Positions 9,202 to 17,983 of a stretch of 64,000 nt of DNA are shown piece after piece. The notes under the pieces were generated by a model that was not told the origin of the DNA, ran no database searches, and saw only the letters and a list, made by a program, of their open reading frames with translations. Source of the stretch: Caballeronia temeraria (GTDB lineage: Bacteria > Pseudomonadota > Gammaproteobacteria > Burkholderiales > Burkholderiaceae); NCBI RefSeq assembly GCF_001544795.2, contig NZ_FCOI02000002.1:62001-126000 (forward strand). Direction: 5' to 3'. Each line of letters opens with the position of its first letter. Positions within the stretch are counted from its first letter, which is position 1. Position numbers and translations under genes: made by a program.

Positions 9202-10176
9202 TCACCCTTGCAGCGGCCGAACGCGCGCGACGATCTCCCCGACGATCCCGCGACGGAACGCCAGCACGCACGCGATGAAGATAACGCCCGTCACGATCGT
9301 CACCGATTCGCCCAGCGAGTTGAACCACGACACGCCGGTGAGCCGCGCCATGCCGCTGCCGATATCGCCGAGCCGGTCTTCCAGCGCGACGATGATCGCC
9401 GCACCGAGCAGCGGGCCGAACATCGTGCTCATGCCGCCGACGAGCGTCATCAGGACGACGAGACCGGACATCGTCCAGTAGGCGTCGCCGAGCGTCTCGA
9501 AGCCGAGCACCAGCGTCTTCATCGAACCGGCGAACCCCGCGAGACCCGCCGACAGCACGAACGCGAGCAGCTTGTAGCGCGCCGTGTCGTAGCCGAGCGA
9601 GATCGCGCGCGGCTCGTTCTCCTTGATCGCGATCAGCACCTGCCCGAACGGCGAATGGACGATGCGCACGATCAGCGCGAACGCGAGCAGCATCACGACG
9701 AGCACGACGTAATAGAGCGTGATGTCGTTGCCGAGATCGACGGCATTGAAGAGCTTGCCGCGCGGCACGCCTTGCAGACCGTCCTCGCCGTGCGTGAACG
9801 GCGCCTGCAGGAAGACGAAGTAGACCATCTGCGCGAGCGCGAGCGTGACCATCGCGAAGTAGATGCCCTGGCGGCGAATCGCGATCAGCCCGGCGACGAG
9901 ACCGAGCAGCGTCGCCGCCGCCGTGCCCGCGATCACGCCGAGCTCCGGCGTGAAGTTGAGCGTCTGGATCGCGTAGCCGGTGACGTAGCCGGCGGAGGCG
10001 AGGAACATCGCGTGCCCGAACGACAGCAGCCCCGTGTAGCCGATCAGCAGATTGAACGCGGCCGCGAAGAGCGCGAAGCACAGCACCTTCATCATGAACA
10101 ACGGATACACGCCGACGAACGGCGCCACGATCAGGCCGATCAGCAACAGGCCGTAGAGCGCTTTTCTCTGCATCAT
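9202..10176 (-). CDS. livM: branched-chain amino acid-type ABC transporter permease LivM
   Basis: 324-aa inner-membrane permease, last gene of the second operon (livG-livF-binding protein-livH-livM). The entry motif LLIGYTGLLSFGHAMFLASAGY and the later IAIKENEPRAISLGYD are classical LivM features (EAA-type loop contacting the ATPase). Tandem ATGs at 10176 and 10173 overlap the livH stop, indicating translational coupling. Unlike the first locus, permease and ATPase are separate chains here. The ligand is unknown; see the binding protein at 11160. Confidence 0.92.
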   Translation of the reverse strand: MMQRKALYGLLLIGLIVAPFVGVYPLFMMKVLCFALFAAAFNLLIGYTGLLSFGHAMFLASAGYVTGYAIQTLNFTPELGVIAGTAAATLLGLVAGLIAIRRQGIYFAMVTLALAQMVYFVFLQAPFTHGEDGLQGVPRGKLFNAVDLGNDITLYYVVLVVMLLAFALIVRIVHSPFGQVLIAIKENEPRAISLGYDTARYKLLAFVLSAGLAGFAGSMKTLVLGFETLGDAYWTMSGLVVLMTLVGGMSTMFGPLLGAAIIVALEDRLGDIGSGMARLTGVSWFNSLGESVTIVTGVIFIACVLAFRRGIVGEIVARVRPLQG

Positions 10177-11057
10177 TTTTCCTTGCCGAAGAGTCCTGCC
10201 GGGCGAATCATCAACACGATCGCCATGATGACGAAGACGACCGTCGCGGACGCTTCCGGATAGAACACGCGCGTAAAGCCTTCGATCACGCCGAGCAGCA
10301 GACCCGTGAGAATCGAGCCCATGATCGAACCCATGCCGCCGATCACGACGACCGCGAACACGGTGATGATCATCGACTGGCCCATCAGCGGCGACACCTG
10401 AATGACCGGCGCGGCGAGCACGCCCGCGAACGCCGCAAGCGCGACGCCGAAGCCGTAGGTGAGCGTGATCATCATCGGCACATTGACGCCGAACGCCTCG
10501 ACGAGCTTCGGGTTCTCCGTGCCCGCGCGCAGATAGGCGCCGATGCGCGTCTTCTCGATGACGAACCACGTCGCGAAGCACACGACGAGCGACGCGACGA
10601 CCACCCACGCGCGATAGTTCGGCAGGAACATGAAGCCGAGATTGGTCGCGCCAGACAGCAGCGACGGCACGTCGTAAGGCTGCCCCGACGAGCCGTAAAT
10701 GGAGCGGAACACGCCTTCGACCACGAGCGTGAGACCGAACGTGAGCAACAGCCCGTAGAGATGATCGAGCTTGTAGAGCCAGCGCAGCATCGAACGTTCG
10801 ACGAACACGCCGAAGAGTCCCACCACGAGCGGCGCGAGCACGAGCATCGCCCAGTACGGAATGCCGAGGTAGGAATAGCCCATCCACGCGAGCATCGCGC
10901 CCAGCATGAAGAGCGCGCCATGCGCGAAGTTGATGACGTTGAGCAGGCCGAAGATCACCGCGAGCCCGAGGCTCAGGATCGCGTAGAACGAGCCGTTCAC
11001 CAGCCCGAGCAGCAGCTGGCTCATCATCGCGGCGAGTGGAATGCCGAAAATTTCCAT
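10173..11057 (-). CDS. livH: branched-chain amino acid-type ABC transporter permease LivH
   Basis: 294-aa inner-membrane permease. LLLGLVNGSFYAILSLGLAVIFGLLNVINFAHG is split around the LivH signature, with FAHGALFMLGAM following. The ATG at 11057 (MEIFGIPL) is preferred to an upstream in-frame start at 11141, because the extra residues are arginine- and glycine-rich and unlike the family; AGG lies seven bases upstream. Coupled to livM by a 4-bp overlap; 102 bp separate it from the binding-protein gene upstream. Confidence 0.92.
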   Translation of the reverse strand: MEIFGIPLAAMMSQLLLGLVNGSFYAILSLGLAVIFGLLNVINFAHGALFMLGAMLAWMGYSYLGIPYWAMLVLAPLVVGLFGVFVERSMLRWLYKLDHLYGLLLTFGLTLVVEGVFRSIYGSSGQPYDVPSLLSGATNLGFMFLPNYRAWVVVASLVVCFATWFVIEKTRIGAYLRAGTENPKLVEAFGVNVPMMITLTYGFGVALAAFAGVLAAPVIQVSPLMGQSMIITVFAVVVIGGMGSIMGSILTGLLLGVIEGFTRVFYPEASATVVFVIMAIVLMIRPAGLFGKEK

Positions 11058-11159
11058 TGAACCTGCCGTCAGAAACGTGTTGACGCGGTTGCGGCGGCAA
11101 GGCGGCCCCGAGCCGCCTGCCGCGCGAACGCGCTGAAGCACTCGCTCACTACCGAACGC

Positions 11160-12380
11160 TTACTTCCAGAGCTTGCAGCGCGACTCCGCCTTCGTGCCGA
11201 ACGCCTGATCGCCCGGAATCGTCGCGGTGATCTTGTAGTAGTCCCACGGCTCCTTCGATTCCGACGGCTTCTTCACTTCCATCAGGTACATGTCGTGGAT
11301 CATCGAGCCGTCTTCGCGGATATAGCCCTTCGCGTAGAAGTCGTCGATCTTCGCCTTCTTGAGCTGCTCCATGACCTTGTCGCTGTCGGACGTGCCCGCG
11401 GCCTTCACCGCGTTCAGGTAGGTCGTGACGGCCGAGTAATCCGCGGCCTGCAGGCTGCCCGGCATCTTCTTCATCTTGCCGAAGTAGCGCTTCGCCCACG
11501 CGCGCGTCTTGTCGTCCTTGTTCCAGTACCAGCTATCCGTCGCCACCAGTCCTTGCGTCGTTTCGAGGCCGAGCGAGTGGATATCGGAGATGAAGATCAG
11601 CAGCGCGGCGATTTTCATCGACTTGGTGATGCCGAATTCCTTCGCGGCCTTGATCGAGTTGATCGTGTCGCCGCCCGCGTTCGCGAGGCCGAGCACCTGC
11701 GCCTTCGAGCCCTGCGCCTGCAACAGGAACGACGAGAAGTCCGACGCCGACAGCGGATGACGCACTTCGCCGAGCACCTGGCCGCCGTTTGCCTTCACGA
11801 CATCGGCGGTATTCTTTTCGAGCGCCTTGCCGAACGCGTAATCGGCGGTCAGGAAGTACCACGTCTTGCCGCCCTGCTTGGTCACCGCGGAACCGGTGCC
11901 TTTCGCGAGCGCCATCGTGTCGTACGCGTAGTGCACCGTGTACGGCGAGCATTGCTCGTTGGTCAGGTTGTCCGCGCCCGCGCCGATGTTGATGTACGGC
12001 GTCTTCTTCTCCGCCGCGACCTGCGCGGTCGAGAGCGCCGTCGCCGAATTCGTTCCGCCGATGATCACGTTCACGCCGTCACGGTCGATCCATTCGCGCG
12101 CGCGCGACGCCGCGATATCCGCCTTGTTCTGGTGATCCGCATAGACGAGTTCGATCGGCTTGCCGTTCACTTTGCCGCCGAAGTCCGCGATCGCCATGCG
12201 GATCGCTTCGAGACCGCCCTGGCCATCGATATCCGCATAAAGGCCCGACATGTCGGTGACGAAGCCGATCTTCACGGTGTTGCTGTCGGCGGCGTTGGCG
12301 CTCGTGCTCATCACCGCCACACTCGCCGCCGCAGCCGCAAAGCACAGAGTAGAGAGGCGCGCGAGGGTCTTCTTTTTCAT
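11160..12380 (-). CDS. ABC transporter periplasmic binding protein, HAAT family
   Basis: 406 aa with signal peptide cleaved at about ANA/A31. The mature part begins NTVKIGFVTDMSGLYADIDGQGG and continues with DHQNKADIAASRAREWID and IIGGTNSATALS, a type I periplasmic-binding fold of a subgroup distinct from LivJ/K and common beside liv-type permeases with non-standard ligands. The ATG at 12380 has GGAGACTGGA upstream; an in-frame ATG at 12392 is possible. It sits between the ATPase genes and livH-livM. With the linked GMC oxidoreductase, an alcohol, polyol, choline-like compound or aromatic acid is as plausible as an amino acid. Confidence 0.85.
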   Translation of the reverse strand: MKKKTLARLSTLCFAAAAASVAVMSTSANAADSNTVKIGFVTDMSGLYADIDGQGGLEAIRMAIADFGGKVNGKPIELVYADHQNKADIAASRAREWIDRDGVNVIIGGTNSATALSTAQVAAEKKTPYINIGAGADNLTNEQCSPYTVHYAYDTMALAKGTGSAVTKQGGKTWYFLTADYAFGKALEKNTADVVKANGGQVLGEVRHPLSASDFSSFLLQAQGSKAQVLGLANAGGDTINSIKAAKEFGITKSMKIAALLIFISDIHSLGLETTQGLVATDSWYWNKDDKTRAWAKRYFGKMKKMPGSLQAADYSAVTTYLNAVKAAGTSDSDKVMEQLKKAKIDDFYAKGYIREDGSMIHDMYLMEVKKPSESKEPWDYYKITATIPGDQAFGTKAESRCKLWK

Positions 12381-12455
12381 TCCAGTCTCCATGAGTTTTG
12401 ATTTGATGCGGTGTTACTGGTGTTGCCCTTCTCAACCTGCCGTGTTGCGCGCGGC

Positions 12456-13217
12456 TCAGACGCCGAGCAGTTCGTGCAGCACCGGCATCTTCGCTTCGAG
12501 TTCCCCCGCGCCGAAATGCTCGACGATATTCCCGTGCTCCATCACGTAAAAGCGGTCCGCGAGCGGCGCCGCGAAACGAAAATTCTGTTCGACCATGACG
12601 ATCGTGTAGCCGCGCGACTTCAGCATGAGGATCATGCGCGCGAGTGTCTGCACGATGACCGGCGCGAGACCTTCCGAGATTTCATCGAGCAGAAGCAGAT
12701 TGGCGCCCGTGCGCAGAATGCGCGCGACGGCCAGCATCTGCTGTTCGCCGCCCGACAGACGCGTGCCTTGCGACGCGCGGCGCTCTTTCAGGTTCGGGAA
12801 CATCGAATAGAGTTCGTCGAGCGACATCGCGTCTTTTGCGCTGCCGATCATCGGCGGCAAAAGCAGATTTTCCTCGCAGGACAAGCTCGAAAAAATGCCG
12901 CGCTCCTCCGGACAATAGCCGACCCCGTAATGCGCGATCTTGTGTGTAGCAAGGCCGATGGTTTCGTGTCCCGCGACGCGAATCGACCCCGTCCTTCGAC
13001 CGGTCAAACCCATGATGGCGCGCAGCGTGGTCGTGCGGCCCGCGCCGTTGCGGCCGAGCAGCGTGACCACTTCGCCGCGGTTCACCTTGAGGTCCACGCC
13101 GTGCAGGATGTGCGATTCCCCGTACCACGCCTGCAGGCCCGAAATTTCCAGCGCAGGCACATTGCCCGCAGCGCCGTTCGCCTCGCGCGAGCGGCGCTCC
13201 TCCACAATCGTACTCAT
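12456..13217 (-). CDS. livF: LivF-type ABC ATPase with a non-canonical Walker A (Arg for Lys)
   Basis: 253-aa ATPase of the second operon. Signature LSGGEQQMLAVARIL and Walker B LLLLDEISEGLAP are intact, and IVMVEQNF marks the H-loop side. The P-loop reads GRNGAGRTT: position 61, the lysine that contacts the nucleotide phosphates in nearly all ABC ATPases, is arginine (codon CGC on the minus strand). The partner LivG has a normal lysine. The start ATG overlaps the livG stop (ATGA at 13214-13217). Confidence 0.9.
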   Translation of the reverse strand: MSTIVEERRSREANGAAGNVPALEISGLQAWYGESHILHGVDLKVNRGEVVTLLGRNGAGRTTTLRAIMGLTGRRTGSIRVAGHETIGLATHKIAHYGVGYCPEERGIFSSLSCEENLLLPPMIGSAKDAMSLDELYSMFPNLKERRASQGTRLSGGEQQMLAVARILRTGANLLLLDEISEGLAPVIVQTLARMILMLKSRGYTIVMVEQNFRFAAPLADRFYVMEHGNIVEHFGAGELEAKMPVLHELLGV

Positions 13218-13993
13218 GCATGCGCTCCGGTGAGCGCCGCATCGGCGCTGCCCATGTAGGCTTCCATCACGAGCGGATTCTTCGACACTTCCGCGTAGCT
13301 GCCCTCGGCCAGCACCTCGCCGCGCTGAAGCACGGTGATGGTGTCGGAAATGCCCGCGATCACGTTCATGTTGTGTTCGACCATCAGGATCGTGCGGCCC
13401 GCCGATACTTTTTTGATCAGCGCCGTCACGCGGTCGACGTCCTCGTGGCCCATGCCTTGCGTCGGTTCGTCGAGGAGCATGAGCTCCGGCTCCATCGACA
13501 ACGTGGTCGCGATCTCCAGCGCGCGCTTGCGCCCGTACGAAAGTTCGACGGTTTTCGTATCGGCGAAATCGGTCAGGCCGACTTGCGTCAGCAGATCCAT
13601 CGCCCGGTCGTTGAGTGCATCGAGAGAACGTTCGCTGCGCCAGAAATGGAACGACGTGCCCAGTTGCCGCTGCAAGCCGATGCGCACGTTCTGCAGCACG
13701 GTCAAATGCGGAAACACGGCGGAAATCTGAAACGAGCGGATGATGCCGCGCCGCGCGATATGCGCCGGCCGCTCGCGCGTGATGTCCGTGCCATTGAAAA
13801 CGATTTGGCCCGCAGTGGGCTCGAGAAATTTGGTGAGCAGGTTGAAGCAGGTGGTCTTGCCTGCGCCGTTCGGTCCGATCAGCGCATGGATCGAACCGCG
13901 GCGAACGCGCAGGTTCACGCCATTCACGGCCGTGAAGCCTTTGAATTCCTTCGTGAGTCCTCGCGTTTCAAGAATGGTGTCGCCGAGAATCAT
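13214..13993 (-). CDS. livG: LivG-type ABC transporter ATPase
   Basis: 259-aa ATPase, first gene of the second liv-type operon. Walker A GPNGAGKTT, then NLLTKFLEPTAGQI, signature LSYGRKRALEIATTL, Walker B LMLLDEPTQGMGHED and the H-loop MVEHNM follow the LivG pattern. ATG at 13993 with GAAGGGGAC directly upstream; in-frame ATGs at 14005 and 14026 are alternatives. Paired with the unusual LivF below, it may be the catalytically dominant subunit, which is inference. Confidence 0.92.
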   Translation of the reverse strand: MILGDTILETRGLTKEFKGFTAVNGVNLRVRRGSIHALIGPNGAGKTTCFNLLTKFLEPTAGQIVFNGTDITRERPAHIARRGIIRSFQISAVFPHLTVLQNVRIGLQRQLGTSFHFWRSERSLDALNDRAMDLLTQVGLTDFADTKTVELSYGRKRALEIATTLSMEPELMLLDEPTQGMGHEDVDRVTALIKKVSAGRTILMVEHNMNVIAGISDTITVLQRGEVLAEGSYAEVSKNPLVMEAYMGSADAALTGAHA

Positions 13994-14363
13994 GTCCCCT
14001 TCCATGCGAAGTGAGACGCTTGGCAAACTCCGTTCGCCTGCGCCTTATTTTTTCTTTCCGCGCGCACCCGAACGTTGTCTCCATTCCGGTACTGCTTGCC
14101 TCGCGCGCCGCTGTTGCGGCCGCACAAAGCGTGCACGTGGCATGCCGAGCATCACTAATTCCGGGGCCATTGTCGCGCCAATGATGCAGCGCAATCATTG
14201 GGATTTGCACTTACTAACGATTTGCTTGGAGTGCCGTCGCATGCACGCAATAAGGGCATGAGAGCGCTTATTCCGCCCGCCTATAAGCATTCATCGATGC
14301 AGCGTCATGCGCGCGCCATCCGCATGTCATCTCAACATGTGAGGCGCGCGATTCATCCGCCGG
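13994..14363. other. intergenic region between GMC oxidoreductase and livG
   Basis: 370 bp with no gene. At 14311-14349 a compound hairpin can form: GCGCGCC (14311-14317) with GGCGCGC (14343-14349), and inside it CATGT (14323-14327) with ACATG (14335-14339). It lies just after the GMC stop on the minus strand and lacks a U tract. The rest must carry the promoter of the livG operon, but I see no clear -35/-10 pair. Confidence 0.55.
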
Positions 14364-16040
14364 TCATGCGAGCGCCGTCGCGATCACTTCCTGCGCTTCG
14401 AGGCCGCGCCGGTCTTCGCGGATCATGTCGCTCGCGCGCTCGGCGATCATGAGCGTCGGCGAGTTCGTGTTGCCCGATGTGATCGTCGGCATCACCGATG
14501 CATCGACGACACGCAGGCCGCGCACGCCGATCACGCGCAGGCGGCTGTCGACGACCGCGCCCGGATCGTTGTCCGTGCCCATGCGGCACGTGCCGACCGG
14601 ATGAAAGATCGTCGTGCCGATACTGCCCGCCGCTTCGACGAGTTCTTCCTGCGTCTGGAACTGGATGCCCGGAAGAATCTCTTCGGGCGCGTATTGCGCG
14701 AGCGCGGGCGCGCCGGCGATGCGCCGAGTGAGCCGCAACGAATTCGCGGCGACTTCGCGATCGCGTTCCGTCGAGAGATAGTTCGGTGCGATGAGCGGCG
14801 CCGCATGCGCATCCGGCGATTCGATATGCACGCTGCCGCGCGATGTCGGCCGCAAGTTGCACACGGATGCGGTGAACGCGTTGAACGCATGCAGCGGCTC
14901 GCCGAAGCGTTCGAGCGACAGCGGCTGAACGTGATATTCGACATCGGCGCGCGTGATCGATGCATCGTCGGGATTGGACTTTGCGAATGCGCCGAGTTGC
15001 GATGGGGCCATCGACATCGGGCCGCTTCGCAGCAGCGCGTATTGCATGCCGATGAACAGCTTGCCCCACCAGTGCGCGGACAAGGTGTTGAGCGTGCGCA
15101 CGCCGTTCACTTTGTACGCCATGCGCAATTGCAAGTGGTCCTGCAGATTTTCGCCGACGCCGCGCAGGCTCTTTATGACGTCGATGCCTAAACGCTGCAG
15201 ACGCGCGCCATTGCCGATGCCCGAGAGTTCCAGTATCTGCGGTGAATTCACCGCGCCCGCGCTGAGTATCACTTCGTCACGCGCGCGCGCGATGTAATCC
15301 ACATCGCCGCCGCGATATTCCACGCCGACGCAACGCGTGCCTTCGAACACGAGACGTTGCGTGTGCGCGCCGGTGATCGTCGTGAGATTCGGGCGCTTCA
15401 TCGCTTCGCGCAAGAAAGCCTTCGCCGCGTTCCAGCGGATGCCGCCGCGCTGGTTCACATCGAAATATCCGACGCCCGTGTTGTCGCCGCGATTGAAGTC
15501 GTCGGTGGCGGGAATGCCGGTTTGCTGCGCGGCCCGCGCGAAGGTTTCGAGTATCTTCCACTTGAGGCGCTGCTTCTCGACGCGCCATTCACCGCCCGCG
15601 CCGTGCCATTCGTTCGCGCCCGCGTGATGGTCTTCGCTGCGTTTGAATATCGGCAACACCGAATCCCATGACCAGTTCGGATCGCCGCTGATATGCGCCC
15701 AATCGTCATAGTCCTCGCGCTGGCCGCGCATGTAGATCATGCCGTTGATCGACGAGCATCCGCCTAGCACTCTTCCGCGTGGGTAGGACAGTTTTCGGCC
15801 GTTCAGGCCGGGCTCCGGTTGCGTCTTGTAAAGCCAGTCCGTGCGGGGATTGCCTATGCAGTACAGATAGCCGACGGGGATGTGAATCCAGTGATAGTCG
15901 TCCTTGCCGCCCGCTTCCAGCAGCAGAACGTTCACGTTCGGGTCCTCCGTCAGGCGGTTTGCAAGCACGCAGCCAGCCGTGCCCGCGCCCACCACGATGT
16001 AGTCGAATTCGCCTTCGAGCTTGCGGGCGGTTTGTTTCAT
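14364..16040 (-). CDS. GMC-family FAD-dependent oxidoreductase (choline/alcohol dehydrogenase type)
   Basis: 558 aa. N-terminal FAD-binding DYIVVGAGTAGCVLANRL, GMC signature region RGRVLGGCSSINGMIYMRG (about residues 85-105), second signature VILSAGAVNSPQILELSGIG, and C-terminal catalytic FHPVGTCRMG plus DASVMPTITSGNTNSP. These enzymes oxidise alcohols such as choline, aryl or polyethylene-glycol-type substrates in the cytoplasm or at the membrane; which one cannot be told here. ATG at 16040 with AAGGAG nine bases upstream. It lies upstream of and on the same strand as the second liv-type operon and divergent from a LysR regulator, suggesting an uptake-oxidation module. Confidence 0.88.
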   Translation of the reverse strand: MKQTARKLEGEFDYIVVGAGTAGCVLANRLTEDPNVNVLLLEAGGKDDYHWIHIPVGYLYCIGNPRTDWLYKTQPEPGLNGRKLSYPRGRVLGGCSSINGMIYMRGQREDYDDWAHISGDPNWSWDSVLPIFKRSEDHHAGANEWHGAGGEWRVEKQRLKWKILETFARAAQQTGIPATDDFNRGDNTGVGYFDVNQRGGIRWNAAKAFLREAMKRPNLTTITGAHTQRLVFEGTRCVGVEYRGGDVDYIARARDEVILSAGAVNSPQILELSGIGNGARLQRLGIDVIKSLRGVGENLQDHLQLRMAYKVNGVRTLNTLSAHWWGKLFIGMQYALLRSGPMSMAPSQLGAFAKSNPDDASITRADVEYHVQPLSLERFGEPLHAFNAFTASVCNLRPTSRGSVHIESPDAHAAPLIAPNYLSTERDREVAANSLRLTRRIAGAPALAQYAPEEILPGIQFQTQEELVEAAGSIGTTIFHPVGTCRMGTDNDPGAVVDSRLRVIGVRGLRVVDASVMPTITSGNTNSPTLMIAERASDMIREDRRGLEAQEVIATALA

Positions 16041-16109
16041 CGGGGTTTGTCTCCTTCTTTCTTGCTTTGTGCTTTTGTGTATGGCCTGTCGTCGTGTCGG
16101 TCTATTCGC

Positions 16110-16165
16110 GCTGCCCCTATGCGGGGCGGCAGTCACTTTCTTTGCTGCTGCAAAGAAAGTAACCA
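16110..16165. repeat. dispersed hairpin repeat (REP-like) in the GMC 5' region
   Basis: Two adjacent hairpins: GCCCC (16113-16117) with GGGGC (16123-16127), and an 11-bp perfect arm pair ACTTTCTTTGC (16135-16145) with GCAAAGAAAGT (16150-16160) around a 4-nt loop. I recall this sequence as a high-copy intergenic element of Paraburkholderia-type genomes, where its translation (VTFFAAAKKVTK) produces many false hypothetical-protein calls. Only one copy is in this window. It lies 70 bp upstream of the GMC start. Confidence 0.6.
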
Positions 16166-16418
16166 AAGAAAGCAGCTTCTCAGGCCCGCGGTCACACGCA
16201 CGTTGGGTAGTTCTCTCGTCCACCGTGGCTCTCGCCTAAAGAGTGCCCTCATAGGCCCCATCCGGCCTGGATCGCGCACGGTCCGTCACATCGCGCCGCA
16301 TTTCTGACTGGTTCAGCTCCAAACTGCTCCGCCCCTGCGCTTCGCGCGGGCGTTCGGTCCACTTTTCCTAGAGTACTTCTGCTTCGGTTTCTCTTTCCAA
16401 TCAGATATGTTCAATTGG

Positions 16419-16439
16419 GATATAAGAAGCTTTAATATC
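16419..16439. promoter_or_regulatory. candidate LysR-type operator
   Basis: GATAT (16419-16423) and ATATC (16435-16439) are inverted arms separated by 11 bp, the spacing of LysR-type boxes (T-N11-A core). A further GATAT stands at 16404-16408. The dyad ends 5 bp before the lysR ATG, where autoregulation would be expected. Function is inferred. Confidence 0.45.
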
Positions 16440-16444
16440 AGGCG

Positions 16445-17347
16445 ATGGACTACACCCTCCTCCGCGCCTTTCTCACCGTCGCCCGCGAAGGCAATCTCAC
16501 GCGTGCCGCCGCTCAGCTGCATCTCACGCAACCAGCCGTCAGCCTCCAGATCAAAAACCTCCAGGAAATGCTCGGCGTCGTCCTCTTCTCGCGGACCTCA
16601 CACGGGCTCCTCCTCACCCGCGACGGCGAAGCGCTCCTTCCTCACGCCGAACGCGCCCTCGTCGCCGCCGCCGACGTTCAACGTGCCGCCGCTGCATTGC
16701 GGCACGAAGTCAGCGGGACACTGCGCATCGGTACGATTCTCGATCCCGAATTTCTCCGGCTCGGCGGCTTTCTGCGGCAACTCGTCGAAACGCATCCGCG
16801 CATCGAGACCTCTTTGCGGCACGGTATGTCAGGCTGGGTGCTCGAGCGCGTCAGGGCGCGTGATCTCGATGTCGGCTATTACATCGGCGATCCAGCCATC
16901 GACGGCACCCGCGACGGCGAACGGTTTCACGTCGTCAAGCTCACGCCGTTTCTCTATCGCGTGCTCGCGCCGGCCGGCTGGCATCATCGGGTCAATAAAG
17001 GCAAGCGCAACTGGGCCGCGCTCGCCAAGCTGCCGTGGATCTGGACGCCGCCCGAATCCGCGCACAACCGGCTCCTGTCGCGCATCTTTCGCGAAGCAGG
17101 CGCAATGCCGGTGATCGTCGCCGAAGTGGATCAGGAACCGTCGATGCTCGATCTCGTGAAATCAGGCGTCGGTCTCTCGCTCGCGCGCGATTCGATCGCG
17201 CTCGCGCAAGCCCATGCGCACGCGCTGACCATCGTCGATGGCGTCACCGTGCCGACACAGTTGTCCTTCGTCGCGCTCGCGGAACGTCGCGAAGAACCGG
17301 CGATCGCCGCAGCGCTGCGGCTGATCGACGCGCAATGGGCCGTCTGA
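16445..17347 (+). CDS. LysR-family transcriptional regulator
   Basis: 300 aa. N-terminal winged helix-turn-helix: MDYTLLRAFLTVAREGNLTRAAAQLHLTQPAVSLQIKNLQ is split by its conserved AAxxLxxTQPAVS core; residues from about 90 form the periplasmic-binding-like effector domain. Divergent from the GMC oxidoreductase and the following liv-type operon, so it most likely controls them. AGGCG upstream of the ATG is a weak ribosome site; an AT-rich dyad (16419-16439) lies immediately before. The inducer is unknown. Confidence 0.9.
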   Translation: MDYTLLRAFLTVAREGNLTRAAAQLHLTQPAVSLQIKNLQEMLGVVLFSRTSHGLLLTRDGEALLPHAERALVAAADVQRAAAALRHEVSGTLRIGTILDPEFLRLGGFLRQLVETHPRIETSLRHGMSGWVLERVRARDLDVGYYIGDPAIDGTRDGERFHVVKLTPFLYRVLAPAGWHHRVNKGKRNWAALAKLPWIWTPPESAHNRLLSRIFREAGAMPVIVAEVDQEPSMLDLVKSGVGLSLARDSIALAQAHAHALTIVDGVTVPTQLSFVALAERREEPAIAAALRLIDAQWAV

Positions 17348-17452
17348 GGGCAAATCCCGACCTCGCGCGCAAGGACATTCAAGCGTCCTTCATCGATCGT
17401 CTGCTAGTCTGAGTGCTCTTTTTTTACATTCAACCGTGTTCTAGGAGTCTTC

Positions 17453-17983
17453 ATGGCACGCAACATCGAAATCAAGGCGCGCGCGCATCAATTCGAGCAG
17501 TTGAGGGAACGCGCAGCCGCGCTCGCCCCCGACGCGCCGCTGGTTTTTCGCCAGCAAGACTTCTTCTACGACGTGCCCACCGGCCGCCTCAAGCTGCGCC
17601 AGTTCGACGACGGCACGCCGTCCGAGCTGATCTTCTATCAGCGCGACGACCGCGACGGCCCGAAAGTCTCGTATTACTCGCGCAGTCCTGTGACGAATCC
17701 CGAAGCCATGCACGCGCTGCTCGCGCAGGCGCTGACGACGCGCGGCATCGTTTCGAAGGAACGGCATGTATTTCTCGTCGGGCGCACGCGGATTCACCTC
17801 GACCGCGTGGACGGCCTCGGCGATTTCATCGAGCTGGAAGTGGTGCTCGGACAGGACGACGACGAAGCCGGCGGCGAAGAGGAAGCGCACGCCATGTTCG
17901 CGCGCCTCGGCGTGGCGCAGACGGATCTCGTGCCGCTCGCCTACGTGGATCTGCTCAGTCCCGAGGCGTCGTCGGCGAGGTGA
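17453..17983 (+). CDS. CYTH-domain protein (class IV adenylyl cyclase / tripolyphosphatase fold)
   Basis: 176 aa. Starts MARNIEIKAR, giving the ExExK-like NIEIKAR first strand of CYTH domains, followed by RQQDFFYDVPTGRLKLRQF and the acidic ...GDFIELEVVLG strand that closes the triphosphate tunnel. CYTH proteins bind triphosphates and divalent metal; single-domain bacterial forms are thiamine triphosphatase-, tripolyphosphatase- or CyaB-like, and this one cannot be assigned further. AGGAG lies seven bases before the ATG. Its 3' end overlaps the convergent Lrp gene by 43 bp. Confidence 0.85.
   Translation: MARNIEIKARAHQFEQLRERAAALAPDAPLVFRQQDFFYDVPTGRLKLRQFDDGTPSELIFYQRDDRDGPKVSYYSRSPVTNPEAMHALLAQALTTRGIVSKERHVFLVGRTRIHLDRVDGLGDFIELEVVLGQDDDEAGGEEEAHAMFARLGVAQTDLVPLAYVDLLSPEASSAR

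Larger units (their letters stand above)
16041..16444. other. divergent intergenic region between GMC oxidoreductase and lysR
   Basis: 404 bp holding the dispersed hairpin repeat (16110-16165) and the LysR-box candidate (16419-16439). The stretch between them shows no coding features. The right end is visibly AT-rich compared with its surroundings. Confidence 0.6.

Noticed and set aside
8846..9278. Several short plus-strand frames between the liv-type loci
   Set aside because: No ribosome sites or domains, and they run across the terminator hairpin at 8953-8988.
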